A stretch of 64,000 bases of DNA from assembly GCA_035771165.1 (NCBI GenBank), contig JAWNZC010000348.1, positions 5,196,501 through 5,260,500 on the forward strand, in the 5' to 3' direction. The DNA is from Paragorgia papillata. Lineage: Eukaryota > Cnidaria > Anthozoa > Scleralcyonacea > Coralliidae. Below are positions 33,978 through 53,862 of the stretch, piece by piece. A program made the position numbers and the translations under genes. A model generated the notes under the pieces. The model was not told the DNA's origin. It saw only the letters and a list, made by a program, of their open reading frames with translations, and made no database searches. Position 1 is the first letter of the stretch, and every line of letters begins with the position of its first letter.

Positions 33978-34273
33978 AATCATAGTCAATCGAGATATGG
34001 TCTGGAAACTCGGCAAACTTCAAAGCGCCTATAATGAGCTGGGATTTTATGTTGAACCGTACCTTACACCGTGCACATCCTTTGTTTTAGGTTTATTAAT
34101 ATTTAAATAGCACGGTTGAGTGATTGAACTGAAACGTTGCTATTGGACAATTCGTTCATTATACTAAAATACAATGTGTTCAGTGACCGTGCACCGTGAC
34201 AAAAATGCATAAAAGCGAACAAAAGACTTTAGCTGAGTTTCCAGACCATATTTCGATTGACTATGGCTCAATC
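33978..34273. mobile_element. Inverted-repeat element, ~296 bp
   Basis: CAATCATAGTCAATCGAGAT followed by ATGGTCTGGAAACTC on the left is matched by GAGTTTCCAGACCAT and ATTTCGATTGACTATGGCTC on the right. Inner segments also pair around GTGCAC. No ORF of note and no clear duplication. Confidence 0.75.
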
Positions 34274-34596
34274 GTAAAATATTGTTCTTGCCACTTGAAC
34301 ATAAAACCATGCATATATTCTCTTCATGTAATATATCTTTGTTTGTACATGTCCAACCTGATAATAATGCTCGCAGTCTAAAACTTGCAGATGTACCTGC
34401 TGTTTAGCCTGTTTTTGCTGTTTTGGTAGCATTTCATGTTTTATTAGTATCTGTAACTTTCTATATTTCTTGGGCTCGCAGTATAATATTTTGGCTTTTA
34501 CCCTTTAGCGATAACCCTGCCATAGGTTTAAGTTCGTGTTTTTGTACTTGCTTTGTACAATTAACAGCATGTATACCCATTTAGTCAATCTATCCT

Positions 34597-34764
34597 TGGT
34601 TTTCATCTGACCTCATGGCGGCCATATATTGGTGCACCAAAACAATGAAATGTGGCATATCGGTGTACAATCTTTATCCTGTGGGAATTTAACTCTGTTC
34701 TTATTCAAACATTTCGTATTGTTTCACCACCCTAACGTGGCCACGGATCACGTGAGTGAAAACG
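34597..34764. mobile_element. 'caccaatatggccgcc' family element, copy 2 (reverse)
   Basis: It carries CATGGCGGCCATATATTGGT, TTTCGTATTGTTTC and a terminal CACGTGAGTGAAAAC. It is the reverse-orientation counterpart of 313-489 and 51699-51866. Confidence 0.7.
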
Positions 34765-35232
34765 ATCATAAAATATGTACGAAAATACATAATTTCGGTC
34801 CAGAGTAGAGCAGGGATGATTCCTCGGGTATAGAGGAGAGACACTCACAATCGACACCGAGACATTCGCAATCGAGACATTCGCAATCGACACCGAGTAC
34901 CTCACAGCTATACATTCAATATTGTTTTTAGTTAAGATTTCGGCTTATAATCTCAACCAAAGATCAAATACCAACCCTTACGCCACTCATAAGCTTAACC
35001 CAAACCTTAAAAGGCTTTAAAAAGGCAAATGTCCACTCAAAACGAGCGTAAAAAGATTGAGAAATTCTTTGTAGTAATATTTAATATACATAATTGTGCA
35101 TGTATACAAACTGGTCTTGTACACTCATGTATATATATAACTCACTGATCTCAATAAAGGGTCTTAAGTCTAATTGTCAATAACACTACACTAGTTGTCT
35201 TCTACCCGGGGACGCAACCGAGAGCGGTGGTT

Positions 35233-35372
35233 TAACCCTTTGACTCGTACGCTTGCGCGCATGTAGACGCACCTTTACTATTTTACTCTGGCTAACGCAA
35301 GATAATTTTACTCTGGCTTACACCAGACGATTTTACTCGTCACGGGAAGACCCCTGGTAGTCAAGGAGTTAA
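35233..35372 (+). repeat. Dispersed GCCAGACGATTTTA repeat, expanded copy
   Basis: TTTTACTCTGGCTAACGC and TTTTACTCTGGCTTACACC occur in direct succession, then AGACGATTTTACTCGTCACGG. Flanking sequence begins TTTAACCCTTTGACTCGTAC and ends AGGAGTTAACG. Confidence 0.7.
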
Positions 35373-36322
35373 CGTTAGGAATGCAAATTAATTCGAGATA
35401 AAATTCAGCTCTTTGTGCTTATACAAAGAGGAATTTAATATTTATGTTTAAAAAATTGATCCCTGAATAGTTTCTTGAAATGCATAGAAATAGAAGTTTG
35501 AGACCTAAAATTATGAGTATATAAATAATACAAAATAAGAATTAGACTGAATGTCATGCAGAGAAGAACATTCTGGGCATTAAAAACTATTGCAAAATAA
35601 TAAAATATTGCTATGGTAACTACAACGTTTATAAAAATGGCTGATAATTACCTCCATTTAATCTGTATACGAATGAGTCAATTTATAGTTTCTACTGCAT
35701 GCGTATCCGAGTTGAGTTAGGCGGCCGGATATAGAAATTAACTTACTCATGCTGTCATGCACTCATCTAGTCTCCCTCGCAGCCGTTGTTAGGGTCGGTC
35801 TACTCACGCGAAATTATAGATGCAAATGAGGATAAGATAAAATTCCGCATAGATTGACTACACTTTCAATTCAAAGATACACAAGGTTTTTCAACACATT
35901 ATTATATGCAGCGTGCATGGTGTCAAAGTTATGATCATGCATGCATTAACATACAAATCTTGATATCCCAGAAGTAAGATACAAAAAAAAAGCTGTGAAT
36001 GTCAATCTCATATCAAGTTCTTTTCTAGTGTAAGATCTATTTTATTGAGTTCATTTCGGACTGATCATGAAAGACGGATCACTGTATATACATTTAGTTC
36101 GACCATATGATGTCTCACCATTTCGATGGTGATTATACCACAGATGGATTGGTTTTTTTTGGACAAGAGTGGTCACTGGTCACCCTGTATTATATAACAG
36201 CTAGGACATTGTGGTAATTCCCAAAGATGACCGCTTAAAGTACTAAAGCAATATAGTCGGCATGCGGCCGTGTTCACATCTTTACTTCATGGATGCATCT
36301 ATAATTTTATATATATATATAT

Positions 36323-36547
36323 ATGCTTGAGGTCGAGTTATATGTCAATGATACAGATAAGTGGTATAGTGATAATGGGAAAAGAGCGAATGCACAAAAG
36401 TATATATCGGAAACAATCCATATATACGCCATCATAAATAATGTACACGCTATTTCGCATCGAGCTTCGCTGAATATAGTGCCAGAAAAGAACTTTCAAA
36501 CAATTCAAATGATAAGTTTACTTTCTTCTAAAAATGATATAAAATAA
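36323..36547 (+). CDS. Unassigned exon-like ORF, doubtful
   Basis: The frame reads VELYVNDTDKWYSDNGKR, then KYISETIHIYAIINNV. The pattern of a beta strand with Asn-Asp, a charged turn and a helix is loosely reminiscent of the start of M12B metallopeptidase domains. No HExxH zinc site is visible in this ORF and I found no splice partner. It follows an (AT)n run. Treat it as a candidate orphan exon only. Confidence 0.15.
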   Translation: MLEVELYVNDTDKWYSDNGKRANAQKYISETIHIYAIINNVHAISHRASLNIVPEKNFQTIQMISLLSSKNDIK

Positions 36548-37739
36548 GTTTTTGTTAAAATAGTTAGAACTCAAGTCTTCGACCACACATCAGATTTTCT
36601 AATCGATTTTATATATATACGCGATGTCGATGATATATGCTATAATATTGTTTTGACTTTGTGAATATAGTCTGCACGCACTGCACGACTTTCATCATCT
36701 GTGATAATTCTGTTTGTTTGACAAATATTAGTTTTTAACTGTAAGATTATGTTTTATACAACTAAATACTCATACTAGAATAAATTTTGGGTTACTCTAC
36801 CTCTTAGTATTAACGTTTTCTCCGTGTATTTTGAAGTTTCCGTCGCTTTCCGTTGCTCTCTTGCTGTTTCTCTTCTTGCTTTTGAAATTTTTAATTTACA
36901 GTTGCTACGTAATAAACTTGGAAATACTTAGCAACCGCAATTGCGTAAATTGTGTCCGAAAAAAATAAACAAGATAGTAGATAATAACACAAGTACTGAC
37001 ACATTTTGCATTCGACTTTATACAATGGCTCAATATACAAAGGACAGCACAATTTCAATAAAAAAATAAAGACTTGCTTTAAATTTATTGCATGTCAAAG
37101 AATGTCCGAATATATATCGTATACTAAAACTCTGTTAAGTTTTCCGTTTCTTTCTCAGAATCACAGAACTATAATGATCATTTTGGTAGTATCAAACTAA
37201 AAACTACATGACAAGGTTGCTGAGTAACTGTTTCCAAAAAGGCAACGAACATAAGTTTGTAAAAAGCTCATTGATGTCATTTTCAAGAGAAGCTCTTGAA
37301 ATACTGCGTCAACTTGGACCCTGGGCAGTTCTTAACATCAGAAAAGCTTCACCATGCACTAACAAGGCATTGGTATATAGTTGCCTGCAGGCGTTTTCCA
37401 TCGCCAATTTCCATTTTGTGTAGTCGCCATCGCAGCCACTCTTATTATAGTGTCATCACATGCACATTACTCTCCACGGGCTTTTACTCCTTATTATCAT
37501 AAATATAGGGATTTTTATTGAAGAAAAATTTCGAGTGTAAGAATATATACATGATTTAAGACCAAACCAGGACCAGTTGCAAAAATGTAACATCAAGTCC
37601 TTCCGGCTAGGAATCGAAAGAAGCGCAGGGGTGTGTTTTCACACAACAACAAACCTGTGGATTTCAAGTGATTATGTTTGATAATAGCAAAGCTATAACC
37701 TTCACCAATAACTCATTATGCACATGTGGCGTCAAAATG

Positions 37740-38062
37740 TTTAACTTATTCCTGTCCGGGGGAATAAAATCGTCTGGCGTTGGCCAAAATAAAATACTAA
37801 AGACCATGCAATTCGGACAGGAAAGAGTTAGAGAGATAGTTTATAACTCATTCCTGTCCGATCGAGGGCTTCCCCAGAGATGAATAAAATCGTCTGGCGT
37901 TAGCCAGAATAAAATACTAAAGACCAATTCGGACAGGAAAGAGTTAGAGAGATAGTTTATAACTCATTCCTGTCCGATCGAGGGCTTCCCCAGAGATGAA
38001 TAAAATCGTCTGGCGTTAGCCAAAATAAAATACTAAAGACCAATTCGGACAGGAAAGAGTTA
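37740..38062 (+). repeat. Tandem triplicate of the dispersed GCCAGACGATTTTA repeat (reverse phase)
   Basis: Three units of roughly 105-120 bases contain AATAAAATCGTCTGGCGTT and AATACTAAAGACCA, then AATTCGGACAGGAAAGAGTT. Units 2 and 3 are almost identical, including the spacer AGAGAGATAGTTTATAACTC, so this tandem expansion is recent. A single arm of the 17308-18270 element family follows (38068-38205). Confidence 0.85.
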
Positions 38063-38284
38063 ATTTGCATATCAAAGAACTTGAATTATCTCAACAACAA
38101 CAAAAAAAAAACACACGAAAAACTACAAAAGATGTTACCGTCTGTCATTCTATGTTCTTTCAAATAAATTAATTTTCGTTTCATAGGCACTTTAATCACA
38201 AGAAGAACGTAAACTATATCAACTCTATAAAAAGTCCCTAGCCCTGCCTGTAATTTTGTTAAAGTATATTTACTTCATCATAAA

Positions 38285-38290
38285 TTTATT
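38285..38290 (-). terminator. CCDC89 poly(A) signal AATAAA
   Basis: A canonical AATAAA on the minus strand lies about 49 bases after the CCDC89 stop codon. Confidence 0.55.
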
Positions 38291-38338
38291 TACATGTTAT
38301 ATACAAGATGCGAAGAACAACGATAAACAATAAGATAT

Positions 38339-46585
<8,247 letters not shown>

Positions 46586-46774
46586 ATTTAAACGCATTTA
46601 ATCGACCATTGGTCCATTGCATCTATTAACTGTCCCGATAAACTAATAAAACGAATAAACAGTATGCGACCGCCATGTTGTTTTATAGTTCCTAGCAACA
46701 CCCACTGACCGCGTAGCAACGACATAATCAGGCGGAGAACAAATATGCAGGCTAAAAAACCCGAATATACTCAC

Positions 46775-46864
46775 CAAAAATGCTATTCCTAATTCTACGT
46801 TTTGCAAATCGTATCGGGTCTTTGTTTTATTTTCTTCTAAAGTAACCTTTTTAGTTTGCAACAT
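46775..46864 (-). other. Possible alternative first coding exon upstream of CCDC89
   Basis: An ATG at 46864 opens MLQTKKVTLEENKTKTRYDL and runs 30 codons to a good GT donor (TTTTTG|GTGAGT) in phase 0. That phase would splice directly onto the CCDC89 exon at 43771. It cannot read into the 46520-46585 exon in frame. It could be an alternative N-terminus, part of a different gene, or chance. Confidence 0.3.
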
Positions 46865-47127
46865 CTTAATTCATTCCATGCCAATCTCTGTAAACAGTCA
46901 TTTTGATGAATTTCCGGTATGGCCTGAATCGTTTTCCCCTTAGTTCAATATTCGACCAACCACCCCAAATCAATAATCACTCACCCAATAATCACTTTAA
47001 TCTGCCTCCTCCGCAGGCGTCTCTTCAGGATTTATTATATAAACGGATTTATTATATAAACGCATTTATACAGGCAAATATTAGTTAAAACGCATCAAAC
47101 GACGCGCGCGCGAGACACTGGAACGTA

Positions 47128-47604
47128 ATGCATGAATCAATTCTTCCTGTAACCATCCCCCCCCGAGCAACCCCAGGGACAATGCAGAAAATCAAAACCC
47201 GGGGGTGGGGAATTGTTTTTTAATTTTGTCCCGGGGGTAAAGGGCGGGGATGCAAGGAGGCGTGGGAGTCTGGTAACTAAAGTATTCCGTATTCAAAATG
47301 GCGACGAATTCATTGAAAGATTTCTCAGGTTGCCGAAAATCGACGCAGGGGTGCTGAAAAAGCGGAAAAAACTATTGTAGAGCTCAAAGGAAGCAGCAAC
47401 AGAAATGAGCCACTGTTTAAGTTAATTTACATTTGATGTTAAAATGTGTTTAATTATACATTTGTTTGATGTTGCCCCGGGGTGGGGAATTGTCAAATTT
47501 CAAAGTCCCGGGGGTGGGGAATTTGCCATGAGCTTCATAAAAAATTACAAATCCCCAGGGTATTGCCCGGGGGGGATGGTTACAGGAAGAATTGATCCAT
47601 GCAT
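47128..47604. mobile_element. Inverted-repeat element with GC-rich interior
   Basis: ATGCATGAATCAATTCTTCC, TGTAACCATCCCCCC on the left is matched by GGGGGGATGGTTACAGGAAG, AATTGATCCATGCAT on the right, a ~36-bp inverted repeat. CCCGGGGGTGGGGAATT blocks occur in both halves. No ORF of interest. Confidence 0.8.
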
Positions 47605-47632
47605 AAGCCTGGGACTCCCTGCGGGTACGAGG

Positions 47633-47958
47633 CACTGATCTCGAAATAAAACTGGATAGTGCAACCTATTGTCCACTGGTTCATAAAATGAAGCCAGCTA
47701 AACAAAAGAAATCCGTAATTACTAAGGGACCAAACATGCTGAAAAATGTCTTTATGTCTTCTTAAAACGTCTTCTGTACCAAAAAGGACTATTGAACTTT
47801 ATTTTCTTTCAAAGATTCAGCATCTCATTCAACAAAATGTTTATATCGGTGCCAGAATACGCTAGAAAGACCATCACTTGGTCCCTTAGTAATGGGTGAC
47901 TTCCGGCTTCATTTTGTAAACAATAGATGCTTAATCCAGTTTTATTTCGAGATCAGTG
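47633..47958. mobile_element. hAT-like element, 326 bp, perfect 8-bp TSD
   Basis: Ends CACTGATCTCGAAATAAAAC and GTTTTATTTCGAGATCAGTG are exact complements. The flanking duplication GTACGAGG is perfect (47625-47632, 47959-47966). The same CACTGATCTC end occurs in 61159-61780, which also has an 8-bp duplication. Confidence 0.9.
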
Positions 47959-48549
47959 GTACGAGGCAGCACTTTAATAGTAACCCTAATTACTGGATTC
48001 GGAGCCGTACGAGGTCCTAACCCTAACCATCTCAGTCTTTCATGGCGTCATGGAAGAAATATTGCATGTTGGAGGAACTTCAACAAAATAATCGTATATA
48101 AGAGGTATATCATTTAGCAGGATCTATTTTCCACCAAAACGGCGACCGTAGACGACACGAAAAACAAAACACCAGATCAGTGCAAAACACTCTCTATAGT
48201 TGAGTGTTCCTCCGATCCTTCTGTCTAGTAGTAAACCACTTTTCATGATTTAATACTAACTATAGTTTTAGCTTTGGACAATTCCCAACTGGAGGTCATT
48301 TTTCACGTCAACAGTTCTCTCAATGCCAATATTGGATCCATTATCAGGTAATTTTGTAGCTTTGTTTTGTTTCCGGCTTCTCACCTTCATTTCCTTATTT
48401 TATCACACTATTTTTACAACAGTGAGTTTATAAGTATGTTTATATATAGACTGTAGTAGTCTAGTTTAGATATAAACCATGATTAGTTAAATTTAGGGGG
48501 TCATTCATCCCTGGAGAGTGATGAGTGATCCACGACACCGGCAAATTAT

Positions 48550-48790
48550 ATATTAGTATAAATACAATGGTGATTATAGAAAATCGCGCGCGCTGATTGG
48601 TCGAGCTACTTTTGCAAATCACCTACAGCGTTTATTCAAAATGGCCGCTAGCCGAATTGTCAATGTGACAGACGAGGAAATTAACAATTTTAAAAATGTT
48701 CCTAAAAGTGCAACAATGTGTATTTATTCTAAATACACATTGCTAAATACATCCTTCGTCTCGGTTATTATTCACCGATATTCACCTCGG
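48550..48790. mobile_element. 'gtaggtgattat' family element, reverse copy
   Basis: AGAAAATCGCGCGCGCTGAT, ACCTACAGCGTTTATTC, AATTGTCAATGTGACAGACG and ATTATTCACCGATATTCACC are the reverse complement of blocks in 9905-10205. An ORF through it (48641-48910) is probably not a gene. Confidence 0.75.
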
Positions 48791-50410
48791 TTAATTAATG
48801 TCACTGGCATAGTCAATAATAAAATTGAAAAATGTTTTTGCAAATATTGTCGTGATTATGGTCGATGCTTACTTTCCAACCTCCTACCCAGGCTCTTTAC
48901 TTGGCGCTAGCAACCCGCTTTTTACTCGCTTGGCAACTATATTTTCCCCGACAGGATTTCGTTTCCACCTGCATTTCTAGTATATAGCCTAGGATTGGGG
49001 GGGGGGGGGGCAGCCCCCAACCCCAAAAGGAGAGCCAGCTCGCAGGCTAGTACGTACACACTACATGCATATATAGTAATTCTACGACACCATAGTCTGT
49101 TCTTATTTTTAATTTTTAATACGAAACGATGATAACTGTTATTTGCATGTTTTGTCTTATTAGCACACCGACATTCATGACTAAATATAAAAGATCTAGA
49201 TTCGCAACCATACTGATATATGAAATTCACATGAACCCATACTTAATAAAGAAGAGAACAATGTCCTCCAATTTCTCGTTAGCTCAACTGCTTGTACCAG
49301 AGTGAGACTACTAGTGCTAGCACTGTACATCGAATTAATGTACGTTATGTGCCCTTCTCCCTAGTATGACCTTGCAGCCCACCGTACGTATTCTGGCCTG
49401 AATATGTGGAGACTTTATACACCAATCAAGATATTACATGCAAAGCCAGGTTACAGAGGCACCACTCTATAGGTGTGAACCGCTACCCTGCCCTTTTTAG
49501 GAGTGCCTTTTTTGTCTTGTTTTAATACAGGAAATTGAAAATATAGGTCAAGGATAACAAGCAGCGCTGCAATGAATTCTTGTTGTTCAATTCGTTTGTT
49601 GTTTAAGACATTTTTACATTGCTTCAAAGTTGCCAAAATGCATCCAAAATACCATTTAATATAGACTAGATTTTAAATTTTGTTAGATTTTCAAACGTTT
49701 CAGTGGGAATGCAAGCAGTCACAGCAGAACCGCGTGCGTGATCGGATTCTCCAGCATGACTCAGATTTTTTACGGTGAGTTCGCTGTCTGAAACAAGCGA
49801 TAACCGATTCCAATATTATGCAACGTAGTGATCCAGAGTTTTGTGAATAGTTAATACTCCGCCGGCCATCTAACTCTAATTAATCTCGTTTGAAAGACGG
49901 AATTATCTTATTGAATTAAACTCTGATACCCCTAAGAAAACCGCAAGACCGGAACAGAGACAGAGGCTTAAAAAGACCTAAAAAGTATCAAACTTCGCCA
50001 GAAGGAAATAGCCAGTGAACTGGAGCTGACGATGTGTTAATTTTCCCTGTATATAACATGAACAATATTGGTTCATAAAACTAAGTAGCTAGTATATATA
50101 TACTATTTATATTTGATCGAACCAACCCTATCGTGAATTACGTGGCGTTGCCAAGGGATTGTGCAAGGATCATAGGCAAATATCTTCAATTATTCTGAAG
50201 AGCTTTATTGACCTTAAGAAACGTCAAGTGTTATTACATTAACAAATACCACCCTTTCAAGATCCAGCCTCAAGCTCAGCACGGGTAAATCATGGATTAA
50301 GTTTGTTGATATAAGATTGCGGTAACTGTGCCGCTTCGTTGTCAGTATTGTCAACAGACTCAACATAAAAAGCGAGAATTGGAGAAACTGAAGCCCGAAA
50401 AGCAGCAAAA

Positions 50411-50869
50411 ATGAACGGTAAAGAAGCTAATACTAAAACAGTCATTGCAGCAGGTAGGAAGAAAACACACCGCTTTCCTAAAATGTCAAAGGAGGCTCAA
50501 ACCGTCCTACAAGAAATTCGCGCTATTGATCGACAATCGTGTGAAATGACAACAGACAACAAATCTCCCGAGTTGTGCTTCGATTTACTCTTTCCAAAAG
50601 CATCCTTGAGCGAAACCGATAAAAAGATGTCCGAAAGTGATTCAAGCGCCCAGGCCTCCGCAAGCGACCGGCTACATGGCTGTTCACATCAAGAGTCAAG
50701 TCTAGTAGAGGAGGAGTTTCCATTTGTTATAACTTTTCCAGGATTTGATATAAGGTACAATTTGACTGCGTTAAGACCACATCGTGAATCACCACGAGAG
50801 CGGGAAAGGAATGTTTGTATGCAAAGAAAATCAATTGCCAAATGCAAAGAATGGTTGAAAAAATGTTGA
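50411..50869 (+). CDS. Orphan single-exon ORF, 152 codons
   Basis: The frame starts MNGKEANTKTVIAAGRKKTH in a favourable context (AAAATGA) and ends KCKEWLKKC. Composition is charged and balanced: Lys/Arg-rich first 30 residues, a Ser-rich acidic middle (KMSESDSSAQASAS), then FPFVITFPGFDIRYNLTAL and a basic tail. It has no low-complexity repeat, signal peptide or membrane segment. I recognise no family. It is the longest unexplained non-repetitive ORF between CCDC89 and CCDC47 and may be a lineage-specific gene or an exon of one. A degenerate repeat starts directly after its stop. Confidence 0.4.
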   Translation: MNGKEANTKTVIAAGRKKTHRFPKMSKEAQTVLQEIRAIDRQSCEMTTDNKSPELCFDLLFPKASLSETDKKMSESDSSAQASASDRLHGCSHQESSLVEEEFPFVITFPGFDIRYNLTALRPHRESPRERERNVCMQRKSIAKCKEWLKKC

Positions 50870-50884
50870 TTGTTCATCGTACGG

Positions 50885-51560
50885 TCGAAGTATAGTCGTA
50901 ACCGACACCTCTAGAGTCGGGAATGTGGAAAAGTGGTCGTAACTAGAGTTGGCCGCGCTTACGAGAGCTTAAAAGCAAAGAAAAAGTCAGTTTGTAAATC
51001 TCAGGTGGTCGCGATGGAAGCTGCATGCATGGTCGCTCATATACAAAAGTGGTCCCAAGAAAGAGCTTCAAGTGGATTTAAAAGGTCGCTCCCGGGACGA
51101 GGGAATATCATACAGGTGTCACTTAAATTTCTCGTACGCGATCACCTCGAGATCGGGGATGTAGAAAAGTGATCGTTACTAGAGCTGGTCGCTCACGAAA
51201 GCTTAAAAACAAAGAAAGAGGACAGTTTTTAAAACCTAATGACTTAGGGGCTGTTCATATGTGGCGGTCTGACCCAGTTACAGGGCTGATTTCAGTTAAG
51301 TCACGAAAATCTTTCTTTGACTACAAAAAGGAATTATAATACTCCGTGTGCTATACTACAGAAAAACAAACCCAATTTTGCTTTGTTATGTCATTTTGTA
51401 TTTTTCAAATAGTCGTAATAAGATTTTCGTGACATAAAATCAGCCCAGTAACCGGGCTAGCCCAACTCATATGAACGACCCCTTAAAGCTGGTCGCTTAC
51501 GAGAATATTTTGAACTATCTTAAAAATGCGGTTTATTCAATGAAATGGTCGTAATGTTTA
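50885..51560. repeat. Degenerate 'tcgtaactagagttggtcgc' tandem repeat
   Basis: Two good units share GGGAATGTGGAAAAGTGGTCGTAACTAGAG-like text (CGTAACTAGAGTTGG at about 50938, CGTTACTAGAGCTGG at about 51174) followed by CGAGAGCTTAAAAGCAAAG. A third partial unit (AGCTGGTCGCTTACGAGA) resumes at 51487 after the inserted MITE. The 50933-51172 ORF reads through it and is not supported. Confidence 0.7.
51247..51482. mobile_element. PIF/Harbinger-like MITE, 236 bp, TTA duplication
   Basis: GGGGCTGTTCATATGTGGCG and CATATGAACGACCCC are the ends; ACGAAAATCTTTCTTTGACT and AAGATTTTCGTGAC form an inner stem. TTA flanks both sides (51244-51246, 51483-51485). It splits the surrounding tandem repeat, so it is younger. 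Confidence 0.85.
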
Positions 51561-51698
51561 ATGACAATTAATTGACACAACCACACTAACAAAGGAGTAA
51601 AGTACATTTAAATATCTGACTGAAATTAACTTATATTGTTAAATATTGTTGCACTTATTGACAAAGAAATGCTAGAAGATTATTTTTATTTAAGAATG

Positions 51699-51866
51699 GA
51701 TCGTTTTCACTCACGTGATCGGAGACCCTTATATTGGGGTGTCGAAACAATACGAAAGGTTTGAAGAATAGAGCTTAATTGGCAAGGATTAGTTTGCGAC
51801 ATATGGTCGCCATTTTGGTTACCATTTTATTGTTTCAGTACACCAATATGGCCGCTGTGAAAACGA
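51699..51866. mobile_element. 'caccaatatggccgcc' family element, copy 3
   Basis: The inverted ends are GATCGTTTTCAC and GTGAAAACGATC, exact over 12 bases. The interior has GAAACAATACGAAAGG and CACCAATATGGCCGC as in copies 1 and 2. Confidence 0.8.
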
Positions 51867-52226
51867 TCTGTATATACTTGAAATTTAGACATGGAGAACT
51901 CCTTTAATCTTAGATTAAAACCGTAAAATACCGAAAGCAGCTTTGTCACGAATAACTGTTCCTTGCAATATCGGAGATTACATGCGGTGCCTCTAGGTGG
52001 CCGTCTTTGTCATCTTTTGGAATATTTTCATAAAAATGTTGTTTTTAGCAGACCTAATAATAAGGGAAACCACGTTACCGCGTTTATTGTGCACTGTTGG
52101 TGCACAGGCCTTATAATATTTCTTGTATTCATTGTGGGTCTTCATATTAGAATATTGACCTAGGTCAGTTCTTATATTCATTTTAAGATAGATCTTGAGA
52201 ATATATTTTAATAAGTCTTTCCAGCC

Positions 52227-52475
52227 TCGTTTGAGACCCCGTTTACACTATTACGGTACTGTCAGTCTTCTGTTGAAAAATCACTACGTTTCTTTGTTGT
52301 GTTTACACTATTCCGGAGTGGTTTTCCGTAGCGTAGTCACTACGCTTAGCACTCCAGCTGCAAATCACTACGCTATGGTAAATTTACCGTACCGTCATAG
52401 TGTAAACAGACGATTTTTTTTGTTACGGAACGCTCACCCCAATCCGGACCACCACCGTACCGTAATAGAGTCTGT
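52227..52475. repeat. Inverted-repeat-like element with 'gtttacactattacgg'
   Basis: CCCCGTTTACACTATTACGG on the left is mirrored loosely by CACCGTACCGTAATAGAGTC on the right, with TAGTGTAAACAG inside and a small CGTAGCGTAGTCACTACGCT hairpin. The boundaries are uncertain. Confidence 0.5.
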
Positions 52476-52929
52476 TATTCAAAATAATCTGCGTTTCATA
52501 ACGAGGCCAAGATGCACACAAGTCAGTCTGTGTGCATGCACGACAACTTGGCCTCATATGAAAGGTTATGTTATACTTATCAACTCGGTGTAATTTATCA
52601 ATTTCTCATCTCATCGGCGCCGCCATATGTATACAGTGCATGGTCTCTCTTTCGACGTCACTGTAAGTTTGGCGTGATTCTTTTCACGTTTAAAACTCAG
52701 AGAACATTTTGAGAAAAAGTAATAAACAGAGGAGTTCTAGAAAACAATGCCGCACTGACAATTAACCAGTTAAACTACACTGGCGAGTTTAAATCATATA
52801 TCACACTCGTTACCATTGACTAACCCGTACTAAATCTGTATCACTGGCTGTAGATGGCAGACATTGATAAATATCAGCAGAACGTTAAGATCTGCAAAGA
52901 AATTCGACAATGTTAAGAGCAGCAGCAAC

Positions 52930-53383
52930 AGTAGCACCATGCACCAATACAAACACCGACAACAATACCAACACCAACAACAACGCCAACAATACCAACA
53001 CCACCACCAATAACAACAACGCCAACAATACCACCACCACCACCACCAATAACAACAACGCCAACAATACCAACACTACCACCAATACCACCAATACCAA
53101 CGACAACAACAACGCCAACAATACCAACACCATCCCCAACAATACCAACACCAACAACAACAACGCCAACACTACCACCAATACCAACACCACCAACGAC
53201 AACAATACCACCACCACCAATAACAACAACGCCAACAATACCACCAATACCAACGACAACAATGCCACCAATACCAACAACAACAACGCCAACAATACCA
53301 ACACTACCACCAATACCAACAACAACAACGCCAACAATACCAACACCACCAACGACAACAACGCCAACAATACCAACAATACC

Positions 53384-53421
<38 letters not shown>

Positions 53422-53862
53422 AAACACCACCACCAACAACAACGCCAACACTACCACCAATATCAACACCACCAACGACAATACCAACATCACCACCACC
53501 AATACCAACACCACCACCACCAATAACAATAACAACAACGCCAACAATACCACCAATACCAACACCACCAACGAAATACCAACAACAACAACAACAACAA
53601 TATACCACCAATACCAACACCACCACTAACGACAACGACGCCAACAATACCAACAACAATAACAACGCCAACAATACCACCAATACCAACAACAACAACG
53701 CCAACAATACCAACACTACCACCAATACCGACAATACCAACATCACCACCAACAATACCAACACCACCAACAACAAGGCCAACACAACCACCACCAAGAA
53801 CAACGCCACAACAATAACAACAGCAGCAGCAGCAGTAGCAACAACAACGACGACGACGACAA
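52930..53862. repeat. 930-bp (CAA/CCA)n trinucleotide array
   Basis: Nearly pure CAN triplets (CAA, CCA, with AAC GCC islands), grading into CAG and GAC at the right end. All frames are open on both strands, giving false ORFs of 200-300 codons (poly Asn-Thr, Thr-Pro, Val-Leu or Val-Gly). It starts just 3' of CCDC47. Confidence 0.97.

Larger units (their letters stand above)
32678..38338. other. Intergenic region upstream of the PAW-C2 gene and downstream of CCDC89
   Basis: No multi-exon gene is evident. Contents are two weak ORFs (33532-33795 minus, 36323-36547 plus), an inverted-repeat element (33978-34273), a reverse MITE copy (34597-34764), dispersed GCCAGACGATTTTA repeats (about 33235, 35233-35372, 37740-38062), and AT-rich sequence with short (AT)n. 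The PAW-C2 promoter should lie just above 32677. Confidence 0.55.

Noticed and set aside
50933..51172. Second small gene after the orphan ORF
   Set aside because: It reads through a degenerate tandem repeat unit that recurs at 51174 and 51487.
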